From contig JASKMD010000008.1 in NCBI GenBank assembly GCA_030144725.1, forward strand, positions 8,158,787 to 8,222,786: 64,000 bases of DNA, in the 5' to 3' direction. The notes below the pieces were generated by a model. That model had not been told where the DNA came from, did not search any database, and saw only the letters and a program-made list of their open reading frames with translations. The position numbers and the translations under genes were made by a program. Source of the DNA: Haematococcus lacustris (taxonomy: Eukaryota; Chlorophyta; Chlorophyceae; Chlamydomonadales; Haematococcaceae). Of this stretch, positions 24,307-36,697 are shown in pieces. Positions within the stretch are counted from its first letter, which is position 1, and each line of letters starts with the position of its first letter.

Positions 24307-27300
24307 TCACGCAACGTAGTCATCATCCGCTGGCAGCAGCCTTGTGTACTGCTCGTCCGTAGCCTCTCCGCCCCAGCCTCCGTTGATTAGCCCGCCCAAG
24401 ATATCCAAGTCGCTAGGGCAGTCCTACACGACAAAGCACAAGGCCAGACAAGAGGCAGCTCCGGTGTGTGTGCCCACCTGGCACCCCGTTGGACACACGG
24501 CAGCGGTGCGGGGCTGCGCAGACAGCGTGGAATGGGTTGCGCTCCCATGCCCCGCGCCTATGGCGGTACTTGCTTGTCAGACGACTGAGCTGGGTGTGTT
24601 GCGCTGCATAACGCTTGCTCGGCAAGTGAGCCGGGGAAAGTGTGCCTTTAAACATTTTTGAGGATCAGGTGGTGAGGGAGGACATGCGGGGATGAGTGAA
24701 AGCCTCCCTCTCCTGCTATCTGCGGTGATGGGACCAACAGCTGCCAACCGCCCAACGCCGGCCCCACCTTCGGATACTTAGCGAGCAGCTCCTCCAGCCC
24801 ATAGTGCGCTGACCTCAGTGCGGCCAGCACCTCGTCGCTGCGGTATGTGCCCTCTGTGCAGTCACGGCCCGTCAGTGGGTCCAGGCAGCAGATGCGGTCC
24901 ACTGCGACGCGCGGCATGTGAAGTGACGTTTTAATTCAAATTAATAAAGAAGGCATGATGGCAGGAGTACTTGAATGTTGCTGCTCGAGGGGTGTACCAG
25001 ACGCTCTCAACCATCAGCGGCTATGGTAGGTGTACTACGGTAGACTCTGACCCCATCTCCACAGCCTTGGTTCATCCGTGCTGGATGAAGCTGGTTGGGC
25101 CATTAGCAGTGCAGCGGTGCTATGAGTATTGCTTGTTAAGGCTCCAGCACTCACCCACCCACCCGCTCCTCCCCCGCATCCTGCCCAGCACGGCAGCAGG
25201 GTGAGAAGCTGACAGCCCCTGAGGCACTCACTGTTGCGGTAGTGTGACGCCAGGTTGCGGCCCACAATGCCTCCATCCTTCACACTGACCACTTGGCTGT
25301 GTGTGTCATATGCGCAACCATAGCGCCTGAAGAAGCTGCGGGCAGTGAAGCGCATGCGGGTCAGCTGGCTAGGGTGATGCCTGGCCTGGCAGCAGCAAAC
25401 CTTGCAGTGAGACACCGCAATGCTGAGGGCAGTCACGCTGCAAGCAGGCTACATGGTGTGTGTATACGAAAAGGCAGCCGTGTAGGATGGGTTGGGGTGA
25501 GGTGGGGTGGGGCACATCATGGCTGTGTGATGCAACAATGTGCCTATGACTAGCTATGCCTATGCTGTGCCTATGCTATGGGGGAAAGCTCCAGCACAGC
25601 CCCCTCCGAATAGAAAGCCTCCCCTTCCCCTCATGGTGGCCCCTCCCCTACCTGAGCAGCATGAGTCCCAGGTCTTCCACATCACGCCCCTGACGCCCCT
25701 CCTCCTGCACCCACCCACCACAGTCACAGCCACCATGACTTGAAAGCATATGGCAGCGGGTGAGGCACTGTAGTAAACCAGCCACACGGGGGCATTGGCA
25801 GTGCACAGCATATGCGGTATCTCTAACCCTGAACCCTCACCCTGAACCCTCACCCTGAACCCTCACCCTGAACCCTCACCCTGAACCCTAACCCTGAACC
25901 CTGACCTTCACCCCATGGTAAGGGATAGCACACATAGTAAGGGATATCAAGCAGCGCTCCACTAATCTCTGCCTAATGAACTGCAGGAGTGCAGTGCGGC
26001 CATCTTACCATGAGATGGGCCAGCACCATGTAGGTCAGGCCGTAGCTGGACAAGCCACCGCTGGCCACCTCGTTCAGTTCCTTCACCTGCAAGCCCAGGC
26101 CAGCAGGGTGTGCCGGCAGCCATGCCCACAGCCAGCCAGCCAGCTGCAGCAACAGCCAGCTGCAGCCACCACCACCGATACCACCACCATCACCACTAGT
26201 ATCGTGAAAGTCAACAGCAGCCACCGTCACCAGCAGCGTGCTGTGATGCTCGACAGCAGGCAGCCAGCAGCAGGCAGCAGCAGCAGCCTACAGCCCTGGT
26301 GCAGCCTACAGCCCTGGTGCAGCCAACAGCCCTGGTAGCCGTGCAGTGGCCCTGACCCCACCTTGAGGTAGGCCTTCAGCACCAGCACCAGGGGCCGCAG
26401 GGCGCGGTTAGCCGCCACCTGCTTGGCCAGGTAGGCCGCGGCCTCAGGCCCGGACTGGGTGGCAATGCTGATGTCTACCGCCATGGGCTGGCTGCTGCGG
26501 GGCAGGGGCAGGGGGCAGGGGTCAGGGGTCAGGTGGGGCAGGTCAGCGCAGGGTGTGAGGGGCAGGGTGTGCAGCAGACGAGGTCAGGGCAAGGCAGGCT
26601 AGGGCCGGCCAGGGCAGCTGGATTGCCTGAACAGCCTGTTGCAACTGTCGTCGAAGTGGGTCAACTGGACACCCCACCCCGCCCCTGCTGCTCCTCCCGC
26701 CCCTCCTGCCGCTGCCCCTCCTGCTCCTGCAGCTGCAGCTGCTCTGCTGCTGCTGAGGTCAGCACTGTGCTTCTTCCCCGTGAGCTGCTGTTCCTAGTGC
26801 TAGGTGGGGGCTGTGTCCTCATACCTGCTTGTGTCCAGGCTGGTGAGGGAGGCGGTAAGCTTGGCCAGTGGGATGCGTGAGAAGCGGATGACAAACAGGT
26901 TGTGGATAGTGATGGAGCTGGACTCTGAGCGCAGCCCCCGGCACACCCTGAAGTCAAGGCCAGGGCCAGGGGGAGGGGAGGGCGGGCGCAGCGTGAGGTG
27001 TAATGGGGTGGGTGGGGAGGGGTTGGATTAGGTGGGGCAAGGAAATGTGGGGTGGTCTGGGGCAGGGTGGGTGGGGTGCGATGGATTGTGATGTAGTGAT
27101 TCAACTTTCAAGATGAGCAGCAGCAGCAGCAGCAGCAGCGGCCTGGGCCTGGAATAAAGCAAAGCCAGGGTTGAGGCGTTTGGGTGAGTAGTGGGTCACC
27201 TGTCCAGCAAGGCAGCCACTGCGTGGCGTTCGCCCTTTTCATAGAACCCCTGGCTGGCATTGCGTGGGTGCTTCACATTGACCAGCACCACGTCTAGGTC

Positions 27301-28837
27301 CGACACGCAGGTGCCCAGCCCACTGACATAGCTGCCAAAGGGCAGCACCTGCACAAAGCAGCAGCAGCAGCAGCAGCAGGCAGGTGGGTCCAGCAGCAGC
27401 GGTAGGAGCAAGCAGCAGGGCAGCGTGAGCCTGCATGACAGGCAGGGGAGCATGGTGGCAGCATGGATGAAGGCAAGTGCATCAGGAAGCAGCAGCCAGC
27501 TTAGGCCAGGCCAGGCCAGGCAATTTGGCCCTGCAAGCCAAGGTCAACTCTTGCGTGCTACCCAGCAGATCACATCCTGCTGAGCAGGTGTGAGGTCACA
27601 CCGCTGATCTTGCCGGCTAGGTGGTGCCTCAGCATTGCACAGCAGACCATGTGAGGCCCGGGTGGGTCTGACCTGCAGGCCGGGGTAGTCCCTGAGCGCT
27701 GCCCGGCACACGCGGTCCACCAGACCTAGCATGGCCTGCCGCTCCGCCAGGTCCGCTGCTGATGGGGTTAGGGCCTCCACCGTGTCCTGCAGGCAGGCGT
27801 GCGGGCGGGAACACGCAAGCGCTGGGGGCCTGTGATGCGCTGCTGCTGCTCATGTCCTTGCTGCTGCTCCTCCTGCTGCTGCTACTGCTGCTGCTGTGAA
27901 TGACGCCATTGGCGATGGCTGATAATAATGGTGTTAATGACAAGAGTGTTGGTGGTGAAGATGCTGTGAAGAAAGACGATGGGGCAGAAACAGGGCTCCA
28001 GGGGGAAGTGGGGTGAGGGGACTACAGCAGCAGTGGCGGGAGCAGCCGTACGGACAGCAACAGGAGGGCAAGGGAAGCGGAGCATCAGGAGAAGCCTCTG
28101 CAGCAGGTGCAGCAGCAGGAGCAGTAGCAGAAGAAGAAGAAGCAGGTGCAGCAGCTACCGCCACCCACCACTATGTTGTGACTGAGCCGGGTGATGAGAT
28201 GGCCCCTGGACGAGGAGTGCTGTCGCGCCCAACTCAGCGGGGCGTACAGCACTGCCTGGGAGGGCATCCCTGCCGACTGTCGCTGCCCCTGGCGCCCACC
28301 CAGCGGCTGCTGCCATTGCTGCTCCTGCTGTGGCAGCGACTGTGGGCCGCCACCCTCCTCCTGCAAGGGCTGGCCCTTCCGAGGGTGCTGCTGGGCATAG
28401 CGCTGCACATAGTTGCGGGCGCCCCCCCCCTGAGCTGGCTCCTGCACCTCCTGGAAGCGGCGCTTGCGCCCTGCCAAGCTGCCCCGCTCTGTCTCAAAAT
28501 TGTGCTCAGACTCCTCTTGCTGATGGCTGCGTAGGGGCAACCGGTCCGCTGGCGAGCCAGGGTACTGGCGCAGGCCTGAGCCTGTGCCTGGCCAGGGTCG
28601 CTGGTTCTGGTACTGTTGTTGGGTTGGTTGTGTCCTAGAGTGCGGAGGTGCAGTGTGGCTTGGAGAGTTGTCCTGTCTGCTGTGATTTTGGTGCCTGGCT
28701 GCCTCTCGGCTTGGACCATAGATTGAGTCATAGTGATATGATGGCGGGGGCACTGCTGTATGTGTAGAGCGCCCGTTCCTGCGAGCACCACACCCACGAA
28801 CATGAGGACAACATGGGAACGCTTGGGCCGCGCTCAC
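24307..28837 (-). CDS. Non-canonical poly(A) RNA polymerase, TRF4/5 (TENT4) family
   Basis: Nucleotidyltransferase that adds short poly(A) tails to nuclear RNAs for exosome decay (TRAMP-type role inferred from family). Exons (minus): 28837-28172, 27786-27673, 27348-27200, 26947-26825, 26494-26362, 26086-26009, 25704-25652, 25335-25232, 24901-24768, 24423-24307; all phases join, giving 556 residues ending ADDDYVA. A Gln-rich basic N-terminus leads to GHLITRLSHNI, then the catalytic core: FGSYVSGLGTCVSDLDVVLV with the G-S and D-x-D residues, third Asp in PMAVDISIATQSG, then the PAP-associated region (RALRPLVLVLKAYLK, GLSSYGLTYMVLAHLM, FFRRYGCAYD). The start is the first in-frame Met; an upstream exon is possible. 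It is divergent from the neurochondrin-like gene. Confidence 0.9.
25826..25908. repeat. Telomere-like CCCTGAACCCTCA repeats in TRF4 intron 7
   Basis: About six CCCTGAACCCTCA(C) units with one CCCTAACCCTGAA, lying between exons 26086-26009 and 25704-25652 of the poly(A) polymerase. Confidence 0.8.
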
Positions 28838-29472
28838 GTGTCACTTGCCAGCGGCCGTCCCGGCGGTATTCGTCCATACTCTAGTGGGTTTAGCGCCGGA
28901 CACGCGCACACTCGAACACCTTGCTAGAGCTACCTTGCTAGACTACGGGTAATGTAGGCTAAAGCACGACAGGTGCTGAGCCTCGAACAGAACAACCGTG
29001 AAGAGCAAGAGGAAACTTTTGCTTTTGTAGCATGATTCAAGAGTTGCTGAGAATTTTATACCAGAATTTATATATTATAGAATTTTTATACCAGAATTTT
29101 ATACCAGAATTTTATACCAGTGCGTTTCTTACGGCATGTCAAAGGCATGGTCAAAGGCAGTAAGCTGATTGGCAATCTAAACCAGCTTAAGTCTGGCTGC
29201 AAGATCGAATGCTGAAGCCACATAAATATGCAGTGCTTTTCGTGGGTGTTGTCAAGGTGGTCAGCAAGAAGCTCTTTTCCCTCCTAAAGACGGTTTGTAG
29301 CGCAGTTCTAAAACATGGTGAGGTTGCAGGACAGAGCCCCACCATGTAGCATGCACTAGCCCACAGCCCCTATGCCCTAGTATTGGCCTATCCCTTGTGG
29401 CGGTGATTGCAGGTCAGAGCAAGTCAGCACCAACTCTGGCCTCGCCTAGAGCCTCGAGAGCCGCGTGTTGTG
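28838..29472. promoter_or_regulatory. Divergent intergenic region, TRF4 / neurochondrin
   Basis: 635 bp separate the start codons of the minus-strand poly(A) polymerase and the plus-strand neurochondrin-like gene. It is unusually AT-rich in the middle, with five AATTTTATACCAG-type units at about 29048-29122. A shared bidirectional promoter is likely from layout; no specific element was proven. Confidence 0.5.
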
Positions 29473-32400
29473 ATGGCGGCAGAGTCGACAAGTGCCCAGC
29501 AAGGAGGTGGTGCCATTCCTGAGGCGGGGTCAAGTCAGCAGGCGAACACTGCGTCCGGTTGGGATGCTGCCTTTGCGCAATGCCTGGCTCTTTTACGCGG
29601 CGACTCGGACGAGAAAAGGTGACGAACAACGAGTGCAAGCCAGGAGGAAACCTGCGCCCTACTGCCAGCCTTTGCGCTCGCTGCCAGTGCAGGTTTGTTG
29701 GGCTACTGCTGGCTGCAAAGCTTTTGCCTCAGGGCGGAGATGCAGCCATCCGGCAGGTTTTGGACGCCCTGGGCTGGCAGTTCATCCTGCGCCTGCTGCT
29801 GCCCCTGCGCACTCCTTTGGTGCTGCCCTCCCTGGAGGCACGGGAGCAAGTGCTGCTGTCCACTGGCCTGGGCCTGTCCATCCTGAACTCCAGCTGCAGG
29901 TGCGGCACTGCAGCGCACAGCCTGCCTCAGCCTGCTACAGCCCCTGACAACATGCCATCATGCAGTTCTGGGTGACCCTGCAGGCGCCTGGTAGGGGCGG
30001 GTGCACATGTAGCATCAGCTGTCGATGCAGCAGCATTGTGCTGACCAGGGCGCGCCCTTTCAGTGTTGCAGTACATGCACACATGGCAGTGTTACACTCT
30101 GTCACTCATGGCACCCATGCGTGCATGCATGCATGGTGCTTGTTTCTGCACAGGCTGCTGGAAGTGGCAGGAGGGCGGGAGGTGCTGCAGCTGGCAGGGA
30201 CCCTAGTGAAGCTGGTTACCGCAGGAGGCCTGTCGCCCCTCATTGCCTCAGCGACCACTGCCGCCAGCACCCCAGCCCCCAAAGCCACCACTCATCCAGC
30301 AGCACCAGGAGCAGCAGCAGCTGCAGCAGCAGAGCCGGCACTAGGTCCTCCAGGCAGCAAGGCCAGACAAGGGCCGGAAGATGCTGCGGCTGTGGACGAT
30401 GCGCTGGAGGTGTTGTTGGCTGTGGCCGGGGCAGGCGGGAGGGGAGGCAGGCGGGCTTTGCGGCAAGCGGGGGCGGTGAGGGCATGCTGCGCGGTCCTGG
30501 CCCGCTGTGCAGCCAGCCTGGACACCTCTGTTTCCACCATACAGCTAGCCCTGCAGTGTGTGAAGCAGACAGGCCAACAGCAGCAGCAGCAGCAGGAACA
30601 GCAGCAGCAGGAGCAGCAGCAGCAGGCCATGGCGCCAGTGGGGTCTGCGCCAGCGCTTGCGGCCCGGCTGTTGGCGCTGCTGCTGGTGGACGGTGGAGGG
30701 GCCCTGCATGCGGGCATACTGCCAGGTGCGTGGGGGCCTCCGTGTCCAGGCCCATGGCCCTTTCGCGGAGGCTGTGATGCTCTGGGCAGGGCAGGGTGAG
30801 TCAGGTATGCAGGTTGTAGTGCTGGCCAGCTGTGCCTGCTGCAGGTCATGAGGTGTGAGGTTGGGCCCTTTGAGGTGTGGGCGAGCACAACAGGCAGGCC
30901 AGGGAGGGCACCACAGGGGGGGCGCCACAGGGGGCTGTGGCGCTGTGGGGGAGGGGTTGTATGCAATACTTACAGTCATGATGGTCCCATATGGGGAGGG
31001 GTGCAGGGGGCTGCCAGGGGGGCCAGGGGAGGGGCCATGGGAGGACCTGGGGTTGCGGCCAGGGGGAGCCAGGGGTGGGGTGGGGCCAGACCTGGGCTGT
31101 CCCCGCCACAGGAGGGGAAGAGCTGCGGGGGAGGCTAAGGTGGTGCATGCAACCCAAGCACTGCTGGTGGCCCTGGCTGTGCTGCAGTGGTCCAGGCCCC
31201 CAGCTGCCCCTGACCCTCTGGCCTGTGGCTTAGGTTAGGGTTAGGGTTAGGACTAGGGTCACCCTCACGCCTGTGGCACGCAAGCACGTGAGGCGTTAGG
31301 GTGGCTGCCGGTGACGACTGGGGTGCTTGCGCCGCCTGGGTGATGGCCTGCAGATCATGAGGCGGAGCTAAGGGTGGCTGTCCCCGCCCTGGCCCTCATT
31401 CTTGGCTCCCACCACCTGCTGCTGCTGCAGCACCAGGCGCAGCAGGACCTGCAGAAGGAGAGGCAGCAGCAGCAGCAGCAGCAAGCGCCACAGAGCCAGG
31501 GCCAAAGCCAGGTTCAGGGTCAGGGTCAGGGTCAGGGGCCGCAAAGGGATCAGGGGCCTCAGGGGCCTCAGGGGCACAGCCCCCAGGATCCTGCAGCAGT
31601 GCTGCAGCTGCAGAGCCTGCACACGCTGCTGCCCGTGCTGCTGCCTCTCCCCGGGGCAGCGCCTGGCCTGGCTGCTGCCCTGAGGGTGACTGCGGCTGAC
31701 CCCCTGCCGCCCACTGACCCAGCTGGGGCCCAGGCAGCAGGGCAAGGAGGCGCAGGGGGCAGCCCGGGGGGAGGCAAGAAGAGGAGGGGACCTTCAGGCA
31801 GCTCGGCAGTCACAGGTGGGTAGGGCTGTGGCCAGGCCAGGGGCCCCATGGCCCTGTGGGGGGTCAGGGCAGGGCAGGGCGCAACAAATGCCCTGGTACA
31901 CACCTGCCCAGGGAAGGGGCTGAGAAAGAGCTGGGCAGGCTGGGTCAAAGAGCACCCTGACTGCAAAGGAGAAATGCTTGGTGCCTGGTGCTTGCCTTCT
32001 TGCCTGCCTGACTGCCCGCCCTGACCGCCCTGCCCGCCCTGACCGCCCTGCCCACCTGCCCTGCCTGCCCTGACCGCCCTGACCACCTGCCCTGCCTGCC
32101 CTGACCGCCCTGACCACCTGCCCTGACCGCCCTGACCACCTGCCCTGCCTGCCCTGACGGCCCTGACCACCTGCCCTGCCTGCCCTGACCGCCCTGACCA
32201 CCTGCCCTGCCTGCCCTGACCGCCCTGACCACCTGCCCTGCCTGCCCTGACCGCCCTGACCACCTGCCCTGCCTGCCCTGACCGCCCTGCCCTGCCCGCC
32301 TGCCTGCCTGCGTCACTACCCCGTTGCCTGCCCTGTCCCTGGGGTTACGCCCGGACCCAGGCCCAGCGCCCCTCCCCCGGCCTCCTGTGCCCTGGCAGCA

Positions 32401-35400
32401 AGGCTGGGCCACCGCTGCCCGCCGCGGTCTGGGCTGGGTGCTGCGCAGTCGGCTGGGCCCGGACCAAAAGCACGCCGCACTGCAGCTGGCCGCTGCTGTC
32501 ACTGAGTGGCTGGGTCCAACCTGGCTGCTGGGCCCTGCCCCTGAAGAGCAAGAGGGGGCCAATCAGCAGGCGCAGGAGGAGGGGCCACACTTCATGCTGG
32601 TGCTGGCTGAGACGCTAAGGGTAGGGAGTAGGCAGGAGGGAGTCGGGTGGTTGGGGTAGTTGGGGTGGTTGGGGTGGTTGGAGGTGAGTCGGTGTGTGGC
32701 TGGAACATGGGACATTGGACGGGCTGTGCCCCACCTGCTTTTCTGTACCTCACCCTGCCTCACTCTGCTTGGCCTTGCTAGACACAGCCTCGCATTGCCT
32801 GGCCCTACCTGGCCTTGGCCTGTTGCCCTCCCTTGAACCTCTCTTAACTAGCCCTGCCTGGCCATGCCTGTTTAGGACAGCCCAGGTCGCCCACTCCCTG
32901 ACACCTCATGTTCACAGGCCAGCCTATGAGCAAGCCACGCCTCTGTGCCTGAGACGCAGGTGGAGCTGGGGCTGCTGCTGCTGGACGCCCTGCACCCAGA
33001 CGTGCCCCTGGCCGCTGCCAACATCCAGACGTGCCGCACGGACACTGACAATGAGCAGCTGCTCCAGGCGAGCAATGCAGGATGCAGTGCAGTGCAGCAG
33101 GGCAGGCACACGTAGAGAGGGGTGGAGGGGGTGGTGCGAAGAGGGGCAGGGGCAGGGTCGGCCGGGGAGGGGCAAAGGGCAGAGGCAGGGAAGGGGAGGT
33201 ACCAGGTGGTGTGAGGCCACCAATGTGCTTGGGCTGTAAGGCGTCAGGGGGGTCCAAGCTAGATGCACTTGTAAACCCTGTCAGCTCTGCCACTGCATTT
33301 GGCTGGGTGCTGTACAGGACTTACAGCAGAAGGCTGAGGCCATGGACTTGGCAGACGCTGGCTCCACAACAGCTGCTGGGACGACGTCCACGCCTGCTGG
33401 AGCAGGTTCAGCGCCATCCTCGGCTGCACAGCGGGCCAGCAAATCTACTGCCGGCAACATCGCGAACACCGCTGGTGCACGTGCAGCTGCCCGGCTACCC
33501 GCCGTGTGTCGACTGATTGAGGCGTTGATCGAGGCGCTGGCGCAAGATGCCGCCGAAGAGGAGAGCGAAGAGAATACGCCACCTACCAATCTTGACGATG
33601 TTGAAGATGACAGTTGCGGCAGTTGTAGCGGGCAGCGACACCCGCGACGGTCGGGCCCCATCCTCACTGCCTCGCAGCAACACCAGCTTCTGCACGCCCT
33701 TTCTCGCATCGTAACTGAGTGCACCTCATTCTTCGAAGTCGCCGCGGAGGTCGCCGGCTTTTTCACCGGCTCGGACGACGAGTCGGGACGCGGCAGCGAC
33801 ACGGACGGCGCCGGGGCGCTGCCCGCGCTGCTGAAGCAGCTGCAGGCACAGCGACTCCAGCAGCAGCAGCAGCAGCAAAGGAGGCAGGGAGCAGCAGAGC
33901 ACGGGGCGGCTATGGAGGAGGATGGCTTTCCAGACCAGCTGCAGGCAACCTATGCAGTCCCTGGATCCAGGGACAGCCTGGGTCCCCATCCTGACGCCGC
34001 CACCACCGCTGCCAGCAAAGCTGAGCAGCAGCAGGTTCCCCGCCTGCCTGCTGCAGAGCTGCTGCTAGGGGTGGTGCGGGTGGTGGGCCGCTACCTGGCC
34101 GACGCCCCTGAAGGCCACACAGCGGGGCTGAGGCGGGTGCTGCCCTTCATGCTGGCAGTGGGCGCCACAGACATGCCAGGGTGCAAGCTGAGCAGCACCT
34201 GGTCGGGTCAGCAAGGGGAGGAGGCTGGGGAGCATGAGTTGCAGGAGGCGGCAGTGAGGTTCCTGCTGCCCGGGCTGCTGCAAGTGAGTTGTGGGACAGG
34301 GACAGTGCAGGCAAAACGCTTGAGGGGTCCTGGACGGGGCGCCTGGGAGGGGTGGGTAGGTTGGGTGCCTGTGTGGTGTGGGTTAGCAGGGGCCACCGGC
34401 CAGGACCTTGGGGCAGGGTGGGTCAGGGCAAGGCTGTGACGGTCCAGGCAGGTGACTGTGCGTACAAGATTGCCACTTGTCATGTCCTCTAACCCACATC
34501 AGCTTTCCCCATCTTAAGGGTTCACAGCCTGCCTGCACCGTCTTCCCCCCTCGCAGTGTGTTATTTGGTAACACGTTCCTCAACCCTCCTCATGGCTCAG
34601 CACCAGTAGTTGTCCCCTGTGCCCACCTGCGTCACAGGCCTGCCGTACTGCCAGCTCTGACGGTCTTGAGCTGCGCAGCCGCCTGGCCGCTAGCCGCCCT
34701 GCCCTCAGCGCCCTCACCAGCTGTCTGTGCAGGGCAGCAGCCACCGCCAGCAGCCTGGCTCACCGTGCTCTACGCCCCCTCAACTCCTCCCACTCCACCT
34801 CCACCTCCACCTCCACCCAGCCGCCCTCCCACCCTCCGTCCCTGGCCCCTCTCAGCCCCAGCTTACACCCCTCTGCTGCTGGATCAGCTAGGGCTGTCAT
34901 GCAGCAGGAGTTGGAAGCTGCTGAGCAGCTGCTGGCGGACGTTGCCATGCTGTTGGTGCATGTGGTTGACCCTGAACAGGCAGCGCCCCAGGTGGCTGCA
35001 GCTGTGGCTGCCGGGGCTGGGGTCACTCGCCAGCAAGCACAGCAAGCGGCAGGCAGCGGCCCTCACCCCCCACATGCCGCCGCTACTGCTGTTGGCAAGG
35101 CAGGGGACAACAGCAGCAGGGGGGGGGGTGGTGGTGGTGGTGGTGGTGGTGGTGGTGGCTTAGGGGTTCTTGGAGGGTGTGGCACAGAGCCTGCGTCCAC
35201 ACTCCCTCTACTCGGTCCTGCCTTGGCTGCCCTGGGCCACTGGGCAGCTGCACGGAGTGCGAGCCTGCCACCCCTGGCCCCTGGTGCAGCCTCTGGTGCA
35301 GCCGCTGGTACAGCCGCTGGTGCAGCCGCTGGTAGTCTTACTGCAGCAGGGGCAGGACGTGGTGCGCAAGGGGGAGTCGCTGGGCTGCCTGCTGGCTGCG

Positions 35401-35633
35401 GCCCGGGAGGGGTGGTCAGCGTGGGCTGCGTGTTGCAGCAGATGGCGGCTGCCCGCCTGCTGCCCCGTACCCTGTTGTGCGGCGCCTGCTTGGCTGCGGT
35501 GTCACTTGAATTGTGCCTGATGTCGCCCTGGCACCATACCCAGTCCCCAACACACCCCTCAACTAGCAGCCAACAGCAACAGCAGCAGCAACAGCGGCAA
35601 CAGCAGCAGCAACAGCGGCAGGCAGGCATGGTA

Positions 35634-35672
<39 letters not shown>

Positions 35673-36293
35673 CCTGCCAGCAGCCTTGGCCAAGAGTTAG
35701 ACTCCCTTGTAAAAGTGTTGTCTCCACGAGGTGTGACACAAGTGTGTGACCTTGTGGCCTGGGGGGCCACCCAGGGGTTGCTGCTCAGTCTGGCTGCTGT
35801 CATGGAGTCCATGCAGCCTGGCAGCTCTGATGTCGTTGAGCTCCAGGGTGCACGAGGCCATGCCAGCACTGATCCGGCTCATCACCCTGAGCAACCTGAC
35901 CAGCTTGCCATGAGCGTGGTAATAGGTACAGCGGATGCAATTTCAGCTACACATGTGTTGGAAGACTTCGGTGGTGATGGGGAGGAGTGCTGGGAGCGGC
36001 TGCTACAAGCAGCAGCAGGACTGGTCAGCGCCCTGCCTCAGCTGCGACAGATGTTGCTGGGCAGGCCACTCAGCATTGCCCAGGCCAGCAGCAAGCAGTC
36101 CCGGGGGGGTCAGCGTGGCGAGCACTGGCTGGGGCAGGTGCATCAGGTGGTGCTGGAGGTGGAAGGCGGGGCCGGCGGCTGGGATGGGTCTGGACCACTG
36201 CTGCCTATTGGGGCGCCATTGGTGCAGCAGGCACTGGCCGAGGTGGTGGGGCAGAGCCTGGGGCTGCGTCTGCTGCTTCAGGCCACCACTTGA
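29473..36293 (+). CDS. Neurochondrin-like armadillo-repeat protein
   Basis: Large alpha-helical scaffold related to neurochondrin; the cellular role in algae is not established. Exons: 29473-29618, 29693-29899, 30154-30725, 31123-31233 (acceptor least certain), 31354-31815, 32403-32620, 32960-33067, 33318-34283, 34638-36293; phases agree and give about 1481 residues. The family signature is at the N-terminus: CLALLRGDSDEKR followed by FVGLLLAAKLLPQGGDAAIR. Further helical blocks are VVHATQALLVALAVLQWS, AALQLAAAVTEWLGPTW and FLLPGLLQ. Long inserts of poly-Gln, Ala/Pro and a 13-Gly run make it about twice the length of the animal protein. Intron 7 appears to use a GC donor (33068), and intron 4 begins within a telomere-like repeat. 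A TGTAA at 36618 may be its poly(A) signal. Confidence 0.85.
31985..32300. repeat. Minisatellite in neurochondrin intron 5
   Basis: About 300 bp of CTGCCTGCCCTGACCGCCCT / GACCACCTGCC units, irregularly alternating. It lies between exons 31354-31815 and 32403-32620. Confidence 0.9.
35110..35160 (+). repeat. GGT tract coding for poly-glycine
   Basis: A G run followed by GGT units in the last neurochondrin exon gives 13 consecutive Gly residues. CAG/CAA runs at 35575-35670 in the same exon give poly-Gln and poly-Ala. Confidence 0.8.
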
Positions 36294-36617
36294 CGTATGG
36301 TTGACAGTAGAAACAGCAGTAAGGAGATGTTGAATGAACAACGTTGGGCTGGCAAGACAATGCCTGTGTATAACGAGTGTATATAGTGTCGTACTACGTG
36401 CTACATGCTTCATGTGCTACATCCTGTGCTGCTCATGATAGAGACCTAGCAGGGCACTATCGTGGTAGCTCTCATACCCGCCGCCTCTGCCTGCCGCGCC
36501 AGGTTCCAAACCCCCCGCGTCACCGTGTCTCATCGCAGCCGTTTCCCACCGCCATTACCGCTGTGCCACGGGATGCTTGACACGGAAGTGGGGGCAAGGT
36601 TTCGTCCAAGGTTTACT

Positions 36618-36622
36618 TGTAA
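36618..36622 (+). promoter_or_regulatory. Possible poly(A) signal TGTAA for neurochondrin
   Basis: First TGTAA after the stop at 36293, about 325 bp downstream. It would place the transcript end close to the start of the next plus-strand gene (36698). Confidence 0.3.
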
Positions 36623-36697
36623 CGAATCTACCGGGCTGTTGGGTTCCTCTCCCGCAGCCTGCACACTACCACGTGCAACAGTGTTCAGCCTCTGTGT

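Noticed and set aside
30855..31110. Extra neurochondrin exon
   Set aside because: Open frames exist but the sequence is G-rich low complexity and no phase-compatible splice pair was found; exon 3 joins exon 4 directly in phase.
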